Positions 1 through 5,318 of a stretch of 12,342 nt of DNA are shown in pieces. Source of the DNA: Nitrospinota bacterium (GTDB lineage Bacteria; Nitrospirota; Thermodesulfovibrionia; Thermodesulfovibrionales; UBA1546); NCBI GenBank assembly GCA_018896985.1, contig JAHILQ010000209.1, forward strand, positions 1-12,342, in the 5' to 3' direction. Within the stretch, counting starts at the first letter, position 1, and each line of letters opens with the position of its first letter. The notes beneath the pieces are model-generated. The model did not search any database and had not been told where the DNA came from. It saw only the letters and a program-made list of their open reading frames with translations. Made by a program: the position numbers and the translations under genes.

Positions 1-153
1 CAGACATCAGGCGGGCTGCTCATATTCGTGCCTGTGGACAGAAAAGATAAACTTGTGACAGCCTTGCAGAAAGAAGGCATATTAGCAGCCCATATCGGCG
101 ATGTAGCCGGAAAAGGCGAAAATGACAACAGACAGATTTTAGCAGAGAAATAG
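1..153 (+). CDS. selD: Selenide, water dikinase, C-terminal end (partial)
   Basis: This is the last 50 codons of a gene that begins upstream of the window, ending in TAG at 151-153. The first residues read QTSGGLLIF, matching the DPQTSGGLL signature near the C-terminus of SelD; the following segment (VPVDRKDKLVTALQKEG, then AAHIGDVAG) fits the last strand-helix-strand of the AIR-synthase-like fold. SelD makes selenophosphate from selenide and ATP, the selenium donor for selenocysteine and selenouridine. Related AIR-synthase-fold proteins (PurM, ThiL, HypE) lack this QTSGG stretch. The N-terminal catalytic Cys/Sec is outside the window. The next gene starts at the base right after this stop, so the two are probably co-transcribed. 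Its presence is relevant because two genes on the opposite strand look like selenoprotein genes. Confidence 0.85.
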   Translation, partial: QTSGGLLIFVPVDRKDKLVTALQKEGILAAHIGDVAGKGENDNRQILAEK

Positions 154-927
154 ATGTTGTTCTACCTGTTCCTGTTCTCTGTCGGTTCATTCGTTGGTTT
201 CCTTTCAGGATTATTAGGAATCGGCGGAGGCATTATTATGTTTCCTCTCCTTCTCTATGTGCCGCCTCTTTTGGGTTTTGAGAGTATTGACGTAAAAAGC
301 ATTACAGGCCTTACGATGATGCAGGGTTTTTTTGCATCGCTTTCAGCAATGTTCTTTTATAAAAAGCACGGGCTTGTAAACAAATCGCTTGTTCTGTCGC
401 TTGGACCCGCCCTCATCATCTCCTCTCTGACAGGCGCTCTGGCCTCAAAGTTTGTACCTGACAGGGCACTCCTATTCATATTCGGAGCGCTGGCTATGGT
501 TGCAGCTGCAATGATGTTCATCCCGAGGAGTTATTCTGATGACCACCTCACAGAGGATAAAGTCATATTCAATAAAACAACCGCAATAATAATAGGAAGC
601 ATGCTCGGTTTTCTCATAGGCCTTGTCGGTCAGGGCGGAGCCTTCATTATTATCCCGACACTTCTTTATATCCTGAAAATACCTCTTAGGGTAGCGCTTG
701 GAAGCACCCTTGCAATAGGCCTTTTCTCTGCAACTGCTGGCTTAATCGGGAAAGTCGCAACAGGGCAGGTGCCGTTCTCTATGGCATGGCCGCTTATACT
801 GGGAGCGTTTTTCTCAGTAAAGTTAGGCGGTGTTGTAGGCAAAAAGACCAAAACAGAAGTTTTAAGATGGATTCTTGCGCTGATTATCTCTGCCACCGCA
901 ATAAAAGTCTGGCTGGATATTTTCTGA
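154..927 (+). CDS. TauE/SafE-family membrane anion exporter
   Basis: A 257-residue polytopic membrane protein of the usual size for the TauE/SafE (DUF81) family. The family's internal duplication is visible: GLLGIGGGIIMFPLLLY at about residues 20-36 and GLVGQGGAFIIIPTLLY in the second half, each followed by a helix rich in small residues (ALGSTLAIGLFSATAGLIG). About seven to eight membrane segments are apparent. Members export sulfite, sulfoacetate or other organosulfonates, or take up sulfur compounds. With SelD, DsrE/H-like and SQR-like neighbours, export of sulfite or another sulfur-oxidation product is the most likely role, but the substrate cannot be read from sequence. The ATG start directly follows the selD stop, with only a weak AGAG upstream, which suggests translational coupling. 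Ends in TGA. Confidence 0.88.
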   Translation: MLFYLFLFSVGSFVGFLSGLLGIGGGIIMFPLLLYVPPLLGFESIDVKSITGLTMMQGFFASLSAMFFYKKHGLVNKSLVLSLGPALIISSLTGALASKFVPDRALLFIFGALAMVAAAMMFIPRSYSDDHLTEDKVIFNKTTAIIIGSMLGFLIGLVGQGGAFIIIPTLLYILKIPLRVALGSTLAIGLFSATAGLIGKVATGQVPFSMAWPLILGAFFSVKLGGVVGKKTKTEVLRWILALIISATAIKVWLDIF

Positions 928-949
928 ACCATAGGGAAAATATTTTCTC

Positions 950-978
950 TTGACAATATATTCAAGTATTATTATATT
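950..978 (+). promoter_or_regulatory. Sigma-70-type promoter before the DsrE/DsrH/SQR genes
   Basis: TTGACA at 950-955, a 17-base spacer, and TATATT at 973-978 form a near-consensus promoter on the + strand, just after the exporter gene. Transcription would begin near 985. It would drive the DsrE-like, DsrH-like and SQR-like genes. It coincides with the only upstream start codon (TTG 950) available to the DsrE-like frame, so a transcript from here could not use that start. Confidence 0.6.
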
Positions 979-1249
979 TGAATATGATGAACTCGCTGTC
1001 AGTCTTATTTTGGTTGACAGCGGGGTCCTGCTTGCCAGAAAAGGGCAGGATGATACAGGAACAGGCTTTACAAATCTTGAAGGGGTTTTGAAAGACTGTC
1101 TGGATATGGGTGTTAATGTCTATCTTGATAAGCTTTCGTTCAGGGAACAGTGTATGGAGGTGGAAGATATCGTTGAGGGAGTGAAAATAGTGAATGGCTC
1201 AGAGATAGCAGAACTTGTGAAAGAAGCAAAAACAACGATGATATTCTAA
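950..1249 (+). CDS. DsrE-family sulfur-carrier-like protein, N-terminally truncated
   Basis: From residue 14 onward the frame matches DsrE-family proteins: a beta strand leading into LVDSGVLLARKGQ, a helix (LEGVLKDCLDMG), VNVYLDKLSFREQC (the strand and Cys-containing loop), EDIVEGVKIVNGSEIAELV and the terminal strand TTMIF. DsrE-fold proteins form small oligomers that bind or relay sulfane sulfur. The usual first strand and first helix (about 30 residues) are absent: a stop lies in frame at 932-934, and the only start codons before the conserved part are TTG 950, which overlaps a promoter -35 box, and TTG 1010. Neither has a ribosome-binding site. The gene may therefore be a 5'-deleted pseudogene or a short variant started at a weak codon. 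The family call is firm; whether the gene is functional is open. Confidence 0.6.
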   Translation: MTIYSSIIIFEYDELAVSLILVDSGVLLARKGQDDTGTGFTNLEGVLKDCLDMGVNVYLDKLSFREQCMEVEDIVEGVKIVNGSEIAELVKEAKTTMIF

Positions 1250-1253
1250 AAAA

Positions 1254-1313
1254 CAGTGACAGTGAAAAGTGTCTGTGTCAGTAAAAAAGGACTGACACTA
1301 AACACTGACACTG
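1254..1313. repeat. AGTGA/CACTG stutter repeat S1
   Basis: Between the DsrE-like and DsrH-like genes. The left arm is made of irregular AGTGA/GTGTCAGT units, the right arm of the inverted form ACTGACACT repeated. GTGTCAGT at 1275-1282 pairs perfectly with ACTGACAC at 1291-1298 across an A-rich 8-base loop. The same vocabulary recurs at 1621-1684 and 10418-10520. Confidence 0.75.
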
Positions 1314-1335
1314 ATAACTGAGAGTGGAGGTTAAC

Positions 1336-1617
1336 ATGGTTGTAATAGTTAAAAATGGTCCTGACACTGCGGATGGGAAGAGAGGAGTGAAGCTTGCGCA
1401 AGATATGGCTGCCGACCTTTTCTTAATACAGAATGGTGTTTATTTTGCGCAGGAGGAAAGGCTTGAAGGTTTTTACGGTACTGCATACGCTCTTGAAGAT
1501 GACTTGAAATTGAGGGGAATCAAAGGCGCCGAGATCGGAAAAGGGACAAGGGAAACAGGCTATGACAGTTTTGTTGACCTTATGGCTGAAAGCGATAAGG
1601 TAGTAGGAATGTTTTAA
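1336..1617 (+). CDS. DsrH/TusB-like sulfur relay protein
   Basis: A 93-residue protein starting at ATG 1336, chosen over an in-frame GTG at 1324 because GGAGG lies at 1326-1330 with good spacing. The pattern fits the DsrH/TusB family: VVIVKNGPDTADGKRGVKLAQ (first strand and helix), DLFLIQNGVYFA (the strand after which these proteins carry the active-site region), YALEDDLKLRGI, and YDSFVDLMAESDKVVGMF at the end. In TusBCD and DsrEFH complexes this subunit helps relay persulfide sulfur. No Cys is present at all, so it cannot itself be a persulfide carrier; family members lacking Cys are plausible structural subunits. Lies between stutter repeats S1 and S2, in the same direction as its sulfur-gene neighbours. 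Confidence 0.7.
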   Translation: MVVIVKNGPDTADGKRGVKLAQDMAADLFLIQNGVYFAQEERLEGFYGTAYALEDDLKLRGIKGAEIGKGTRETGYDSFVDLMAESDKVVGMF

Positions 1618-1620
1618 AGG

Positions 1621-1684
1621 CAGTGAATAGTGAAAAGTGAACAGTGAATGGTTACTGAATACTATTCACTAACGACTATTCACT
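1621..1684. repeat. AGTGA/TCACT stutter repeat S2
   Basis: Fills the spacer between the DsrH-like and SQR-like genes. The left arm (1621-1650) is a run of AGTGA-type units; the right arm carries CTATTCACT twice (1662-1670 and 1676-1684), each the reverse complement of AGTGAATAG at 1622-1630. The whole spacer can fold as one imperfect hairpin that ends just before the GGAGG of the next gene. Confidence 0.75.
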
Positions 1685-1700
1685 AAAAATTGGAGGTTAC

Positions 1701-2888
1701 ATGGCAAAGATTATTGTTCTGGGCGGGTCATTCGGCGGGCTTACAGCAGCTTTTGAACTAAAGCGGCTTCTTGGCAAAACAGCAGACATAACTCTTCTGA
1801 GTGATATGGATAAGTTTGTATTTATCCCGTCGCTTCCGTGGCTTGCGATGGGATGGAGAAAGCCTGAAGATATAACCGTGCCGTTAAAGCCGATACTTGA
1901 AAGGAAAGGCATAACATTTATCCACGAAGAAGTTAAGGGCGTGGATGCGGAATCATCAAAGGTTGTTACAGCGTCAAAACAAATCGCTTACGATTATCTT
2001 GTTATTGCTACCGGTCCGCATCTTGCCTTTGAAGAAGTTCCGGGACTTGGCCCTGACAAGGGGCACACAGAATGCATTTTCACGCTTGAGCAGGCAGAGA
2101 GGGCAAATAAGGCATGGAATAAATTTCTTGAAGAACCCGGCGCTATAGTTACTGGTTCTGTTCAGGGAGTGAGTTGTTTTGGCCCTCCCTATGAATATGC
2201 ATTTGAGATAGATTACGAACTTCGCAGGATGAAAATAAGGCATAAGGTGCCGATTGTCTTTGTAACCTCAGAGCCTTACATCGGGCATTTCGGTATCGGA
2301 GGACTTAGAAACTCAAAGAGAATTATGGAGGATGAATTCGCAAAACGCGATATAAAGGTTATAACAAATATCGCTGTGGAGGAATTTGCATCCGCTGAGA
2401 TGAGACTTAAGGACGGCACAAAAATTCCCTTTAAGCTTGCCATGTTTGCTCCTGCAATGAAGGGCGTGCCTGCCGTAGCGCATCTTGGAAATCCAAGGGG
2501 ATTTATCCCTGTTGACGGCAAATGCAGGCATACAAAACACAAAAACATTTTTGCTGTTGGCGTTGCAGTTGCAATAGCGCCGCCTGAGCAGACGCCTGTT
2601 CCAACAGGCGTTCCAAAGACAGGTTATATGACTGTAAAAATGGCCAAGACTGCCGCATACAGCATAGCATCAGAGATTTCAGGAAGCCCTGCGCCCGCAT
2701 CTTATGAGATGGATGTTCTGTGTCTTATGGATATGGGGAATACAGCGGCATTGATGAGGGCAAAGCCCTTGCTCCCGCCGAGGCAGGAGTCGGCGCTTAA
2801 GTCCGGGATTATCTATAAATGGTCAAAGGCAGGCTTTGAAAAATATTTCTTATGGAAGATAAAACACGGATTGAGTAACTGGCCATAG
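1701..2888 (+). CDS. Sulfide:quinone oxidoreductase-like FAD flavoprotein
   Basis: A 395-residue two-dinucleotide-binding flavoprotein with a strong TGGAGG ribosome site before ATG 1701. The N-terminal FAD motif is IIVLGGSFGGLTAAFEL (residues 4-20); YDYLVIATGP (97-106) is the second dinucleotide-binding signature; KNIFAVGVAVAI (281-292) is the C-terminal FAD contact. Three cysteines fit those of sulfide:quinone reductases of the Acidianus type: Cys125 (HTECIFT), Cys159 (VSCFGPPYEY) and Cys341 (VLCLMDMG). In that family two Cys carry the polysulfide bridge at the FAD and electrons go to quinone. The EPYIGHFGIGG stretch (191-201) is also typical. The C-terminal hydrophobic/basic part (WSKAGFEKYFLWKIKHGL) could sit on the membrane. 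A related flavocytochrome-c-type sulfide dehydrogenase or polysulfide-linked paralogue cannot be excluded, but the neighbours favour sulfide oxidation. Confidence 0.8.
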   Translation: MAKIIVLGGSFGGLTAAFELKRLLGKTADITLLSDMDKFVFIPSLPWLAMGWRKPEDITVPLKPILERKGITFIHEEVKGVDAESSKVVTASKQIAYDYLVIATGPHLAFEEVPGLGPDKGHTECIFTLEQAERANKAWNKFLEEPGAIVTGSVQGVSCFGPPYEYAFEIDYELRRMKIRHKVPIVFVTSEPYIGHFGIGGLRNSKRIMEDEFAKRDIKVITNIAVEEFASAEMRLKDGTKIPFKLAMFAPAMKGVPAVAHLGNPRGFIPVDGKCRHTKHKNIFAVGVAVAIAPPEQTPVPTGVPKTGYMTVKMAKTAAYSIASEISGSPAPASYEMDVLCLMDMGNTAALMRAKPLLPPRQESALKSGIIYKWSKAGFEKYFLWKIKHGLSNWP

Positions 2889-2928
2889 ATAATGCAATTT
2901 CATTGACCCGAAAATGGGTATTAAAAGC

Positions 2929-2988
2929 TGTCATTGCGGCTTGTCCGCAATCCCTCTGGAGAAAGATTCCAGACGAGCTGGAATGACA
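2929..2988. repeat. Bipartite palindromic repeat element R1 (60 bp)
   Basis: Bounded by TGTCATT (2929-2935) and its inverted copy AATGACA (2982-2988). Inside are two hairpins: ATTGCGG-CTTGT-CCGCAAT (2933-2951) and ATTCCAG-ACGAG-CTGGAAT (2966-2984). The second copy, R2, at 6624-6697 has the same plan but different stem sequences. Lies between the SQR-like and DsrE2-like genes and may act as a transcript-end or stabilising structure. Confidence 0.75.
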
Positions 2989-3007
2989 ATAGAATGTGAG
3001 GTGCACA

Positions 3008-3430
3008 ATGACAAAGATAACAAAAAATGTATCTATCATGTGTTTTCATGATGAGTTATGCCAGGTCTACAATGCACTTATGACGGCATTGAGCCTGCTC
3101 AGGGAAGGCTCAAAGGTCACGATATTTTTCGGCTCAAGGGGCATTAATGCTGTTCACAAAGGTAAGGTAAATCAATTAAAGTGCCTGCCGGACATGCCGA
3201 AAGAGGCCGGCGATGCAGTGATGAAAAAGATGGATGAAATGAACCTGCCGTCTGTTGAAGATCTTTTTATAATGCTCATAGCTGAGGGAGCATCTGTGCT
3301 TGCCTGCCCCTTGAATATTTCACTCTTTGAGATGGCGCCAAGTGATTTAGTGGAGGGGGTAAAGGTCGCTGACCCTGCAAGATATTACAAAGAGGTTGTT
3401 GTTCAGGCTGACATGAATCTAACTTTTTAA
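3008..3430 (+). CDS. DsrE2-like (DsrE/F/H superfamily) protein
   Basis: A 140-residue protein started at ATG 3008, preferred over an in-frame GTG at 2996 because GAGGTG lies just upstream of the ATG. The pattern fits DsrE2-type proteins: a first strand NVSIMCFHDE, a helix (YNALMTALSLLREG), SKVTIFFGSRGI, a Leu-Pro-x-Met loop (CLPDMPKEA) with a helix MKKMDEMNLPSVEDL, then SVLACPLNISLFEM with Cys100 at the position of the family's persulfide-binding Cys, followed by DLVEGVKV and a short C-terminal strand. DsrE2 proteins usually work with TusA and rhodanese in cytoplasmic sulfane-sulfur transfer, often next to heterodisulfide-reductase-like or quinone-linked enzymes. No membrane segment is obvious, unlike some DsrE2 proteins. 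It is followed after 33 bases by the polyferredoxin gene. Confidence 0.75.
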   Translation: MTKITKNVSIMCFHDELCQVYNALMTALSLLREGSKVTIFFGSRGINAVHKGKVNQLKCLPDMPKEAGDAVMKKMDEMNLPSVEDLFIMLIAEGASVLACPLNISLFEMAPSDLVEGVKVADPARYYKEVVVQADMNLTF

Positions 3431-3463
3431 AATCCATAGTCATAAAAGAAGGAGACAGCAGAG

Positions 3464-4174
3464 ATGAATAATTTAATGAATGCGTTAGAAGGTGGAGCTT
3501 TAACCATGCCTGCGAGAGAGAACAATAATGTCTTGAAAAAGAGAAGAAGAATAGAACAACTCATAATGGGGGTAATTTTTTTAGTCATTCTCATCGGGGG
3601 CTGGTTCAATCCTCTGTTTGGCTACTTCATCCCTTTATGTATGGTTCTTGGTATAAGCATTGGATTATCCATGGGTAGAAAGTGGTGCGACTGGTACTGT
3701 CCGAGGGGGAGTTTCTATGATGCAATGATGGCTCCGGTAAGCCCTAAAAAGAAGATACCGCCTTTCTTTAAAGGTTTGCCATTGCGCATCGGGATGCTTT
3801 CCTTTTTAATGATAATGATGACGGTTCAGATTATCATGAGATGGCCTGACCCTTACAAAATAGGGGGGTTCTTTGTAATACTTCTTACGGTTACCACTGC
3901 TGTTGGCGTAATTTTGTCCTTCATATTCCAGCACAGGACATGGTGTTATTTCTGCCCTATTGGTTCAATGGCAAACTGGGTGGGGAAAGACAAATACCCT
4001 CTGCAAATTAACTCCATAAAATGTGTTGAGTGCAAAAACTGCGAGGAGGTCTGTCCGATGCAGATACAGCCTTATTCTTATAAGACTGATGGAACACAGG
4101 CAGTAAAGGACGGTGATTGTCTAAAATGTAACCTCTGTGTTGCTGAGTGCCCTGAAGAGGCGCTTAATTTATAG
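3464..4174 (+). CDS. Membrane-bound NapH/NosR-type 4Fe-4S polyferredoxin
   Basis: A 236-residue membrane iron-sulfur protein with a GAAGGAGA ribosome site before ATG 3464. Four membrane segments lie near residues 33-49, 51-70, 107-126 and 134-156. Two short Cys motifs follow the second and fourth segments, CDWYCP (75-80) and CYFCP (161-165), as in NapH/NosR/RdxA-type quinol-linked proteins. The C-terminus carries two ferredoxin-type clusters: CVECKNCEEVCP (187-198) and CLKCNLCVAECP (219-230). Such proteins pass electrons between quinol and periplasmic or membrane partners. In this sulfur cluster it may connect SQR- or DsrE-linked chemistry to the quinone pool, but no partner enzyme is seen. 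An alternative start at ATG 3506 would drop 14 residues. It ends the + strand cluster. Confidence 0.85.
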   Translation: MNNLMNALEGGALTMPARENNNVLKKRRRIEQLIMGVIFLVILIGGWFNPLFGYFIPLCMVLGISIGLSMGRKWCDWYCPRGSFYDAMMAPVSPKKKIPPFFKGLPLRIGMLSFLMIMMTVQIIMRWPDPYKIGGFFVILLTVTTAVGVILSFIFQHRTWCYFCPIGSMANWVGKDKYPLQINSIKCVECKNCEEVCPMQIQPYSYKTDGTQAVKDGDCLKCNLCVAECPEEALNL

Positions 4175-4221
4175 AACGAACTAATAAAAAATTACAAATG
4201 CATATAACGCCATAAAACTAA

Positions 4222-4326
4222 ACCGATAGCTCAAGGGCTAATCCTGACGGCGGTGAAAGATGGAGCCAGTTCGGACAACTGGACAGGAATGATAATGTGT
4301 ATGTGCAATTGAGATACGAGTTTTAA
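4222..4326 (+). pseudogene. Remnant of an outer-membrane beta-barrel protein C-terminus
   Basis: An open stretch of 34 codons after a stop at 4219-4221 reads NPDGGERWSQFGQLDRND then NVYVQLRYEF and a stop. The alternating aromatic/hydrophobic last strand with terminal Phe is the classical end of an outer-membrane barrel. There is no start codon, no ribosome site and no upstream barrel sequence, so this is a decayed 3' end. Which porin it came from is unclear. Confidence 0.5.
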
Positions 4327-4328
4327 AA

Positions 4329-4402
4329 ATGGTCATGAAAGATTTACCATCGATCAAAACAGACAAAATCCTCGATTCTATAAACGACGGGCTTTTTACC
4401 CC
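4329..4402 (+). pseudogene. Remnant of a PAS-type regulator N-terminus
   Basis: ATG 4329 opens a frame reading MVMKDLPSIKTDKILDSIND followed by GLFT. The ILDSINDGLFT stretch is how many PAS-sigma54 regulators and sensor kinases begin their PAS domain. Similarity breaks at about 4402, where a hairpin repeat begins, and the frame then closes in TAG within the next hairpin. The rest of the gene is missing, which points to a truncated remnant. Confidence 0.4.
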
Positions 4403-4411
4403 ATTAGAATG

Positions 4412-4431
4412 CCTCGCTGCTTGCAGCGGGG
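4412..4431. repeat. Hairpin A of the 4.4-kb repeat cluster
   Basis: CCTCGCTGC and GCAGCGGGG pair around TT. GC-rich hairpins of this kind are common at IS200/IS605-type ends and in REP-like repeats. No transposase gene is present here. Confidence 0.6.
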
Positions 4432-4435
4432 ATGA

Positions 4436-4467
4436 ACCCTGTTAGAAGTCTGAACTTCTAACAGGGT
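4436..4467. repeat. Hairpin B: perfect 14-bp palindromic stem
   Basis: ACCCTGTTAGAAGT at 4436-4449 and its reverse complement at 4454-4467 enclose a CTGA loop. The TTAGAAG/CTTCTAA core returns in hairpin D at 4522-4553, so the two are copies of one repeat family. It could end transcripts from either side of this convergent region, although there is no clear T-tract. Confidence 0.7.
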
Positions 4468-4493
4468 GAAGATAAATTTCCTTTTCGAGCGAA

Positions 4494-4515
4494 CACACGG
4501 TCAATGCCCCGTGTG
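4494..4515. repeat. Hairpin C
   Basis: CACACGG (4494-4500) and CCGTGTG (4509-4515) form a perfect 7-bp stem with an 8-base loop. It sits between hairpins B and D. Confidence 0.55.
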
Positions 4516-4521
4516 AGCATT

Positions 4522-4553
4522 CCCGTTAGAAGGGCGAAAGGTCTTCTAACGGG
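4522..4553. repeat. Hairpin D: related to hairpin B
   Basis: CCCGTTAGAAG (4522-4532) pairs perfectly with CTTCTAACGGG (4543-4553) around a 10-base loop. It shares the TTAGAAG/CTTCTAA core with hairpin B. Confidence 0.7.
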
Positions 4554-4554
4554 G

Positions 4555-4719
4555 TTTACTGATTCACAGATAGAATTTGTGTTTTCAGAGATTCATAGGG
4601 TATTACGCAATAATGGTCTTTTTCTCTCCTGCGTTAGAAACAATGTAAAGGCCATTAGCTTTTTCAATAAGGAGTATCTTTATTCAAAGCTTAATGGATT
4701 TCAGGTAGATAGTTGTTGA
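4555..4719 (+). pseudogene. Remnant of a SAM-dependent methyltransferase C-terminal part
   Basis: The frame reads FVFSEIHRVLRNNGLFLSCV then RNN, and further on FFNKEYLYSKLNGFQV before TGA at 4717-4719. EIHRVLRNNGLFLSCVRN resembles the helix, loop and strand of class I methyltransferases (motif E-x-x-R-V-L-K-P-x-G). The SAM-binding N-terminal half is absent. An open frame upstream to ATG 4504 exists only because it runs through hairpins C and D. I read this as a decayed fragment, not a gene. Confidence 0.5.
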
Positions 4720-4721
4720 CT

Positions 4722-5306
4722 TTATTTAGAATATTTCATGTAGATTCCACAGTGTTTCGGCATCTCTATGTTTTCTGTGTGCCCTTCTGGCTGGCATGGA
4801 CAATAGAGTTTATCAGTCTCAGAACCTGAGACAATACCAGGGCCTCAATGCACAATGGGAACAGGTTCTTCTGCTCCACACTTCTCACAAACAAGTTTTG
4901 CCACTTTGCTCACCTCCCCTTTTTCTGCTTTACTTACCTCCTCTTTTTTTGCCTCAAGAGGCGGCTCTGTTATTTCTTTAATTAATTCTAATGCACCCAG
5001 TGCAAGACAACCAGGCCCAATCTTACAGTTTCCAGCGGTCTTTTGACACTCGCATTCTTCTTCAATCTCAATTGAATTGGCAGACTTCTCAGATGTGTCA
5101 ATATGGGTCATTATCTCCCTCTTATCATCATCTGGAATAGATGTCTTATCCAGATCCATCCTCAACTTTTTCAGTCCCTTGATTACCTTTGTCTGTGCAC
5201 CTGACAGACCGATACATCTCCTGCAGATATCCTTAGAGAATGCCTGAAGGGTCGCCACAACTACATCATTCCCTCTGAGCTGGTTTTTAAAATAGGTTGT
5301 AGACAT
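4722..5306 (-). CDS. Probable selenoprotein: Cys-rich domain with Sec-containing double zinc ribbon
   Basis: Conventional reading stops at TGA 4847-4845 (153 aa). Reading that TGA as selenocysteine gives 194 aa ending in TAA at 4722-4724. Start ATG 5306 has GGGAG upstream, 12 bases after the previous stop. Residues 6-115 repeat the C-terminal domain of the preceding MtrA-like protein (FKNQLRG, paired Cys 28/31, then C85, C87, C94, C100 around CKIGPGCLALGALEL). A charged Lys/Glu linker (116-135) follows. The tail is CEKCGAEEPVPIVH-U-G (Cys140, Cys143, Sec154), then YCPC (169, 171) and MPKHCG (Cys186). H-U-G lines up with the later H-C-G, so Sec replaces a metal-ligand-like Cys. A near-identical tail ends the membrane protein at 6975-7559. 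Domain function is unknown; redox or metal/selenium chemistry with the corrinoid partner is an inference. Last gene of the operon. Confidence 0.72.
4816..4832 (-). promoter_or_regulatory. Putative bacterial SECIS hairpin, copy 1
   Basis: On the minus strand GTCTCAGGTTCTGAGAC forms a perfect 7-bp stem. It begins 12 bases after the in-frame TGA (4847-4845). Drawn with a five-pair stem it has an AGGUUCU loop starting 17 bases after the TGA, close to the AGGUCU loop and spacing of the E. coli fdhF element as I recall it. An identical hairpin at the same distance occurs in the second gene. Confidence 0.7.
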
Positions 5307-5318
5307 TTTTATCTCCCT

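Noticed and set aside
1254..1684. A CRISPR array in the AGTGA-rich spacers.
   Set aside because: The units are short and irregular, with no constant repeat length and no unique spacers of even size; the arms are inverted.
2889..2928. A terminator after the SQR-like gene (ACCC/GGGT stem followed by ATTAAAAG).
   Set aside because: The stem is only four to five pairs and no T-run follows; the nearby R1 element is the stronger structure.
4225..4326. A structured RNA or riboswitch in the spacer after the polyferredoxin gene (CGGCGGTGAAAG and a CCAGTT/AACTGG stem looked RNA-like).
   Set aside because: The stretch reads better as a protein remnant ending in an outer-membrane barrel C-terminal strand with terminal Phe.
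4504..4719. A real 71-aa gene from ATG 4504.
   Set aside because: The start lies within hairpin C and the frame runs through hairpin D before reaching the methyltransferase-like part.
4845..5306. Taking the TGA at 4847-4845 (and at 7100-7098) as ordinary stops, giving two 153-aa proteins.
   Set aside because: The 40 codons after each TGA match each other mainly through silent changes, complete a zinc-ribbon pattern and carry a SECIS-like hairpin at a fixed distance.
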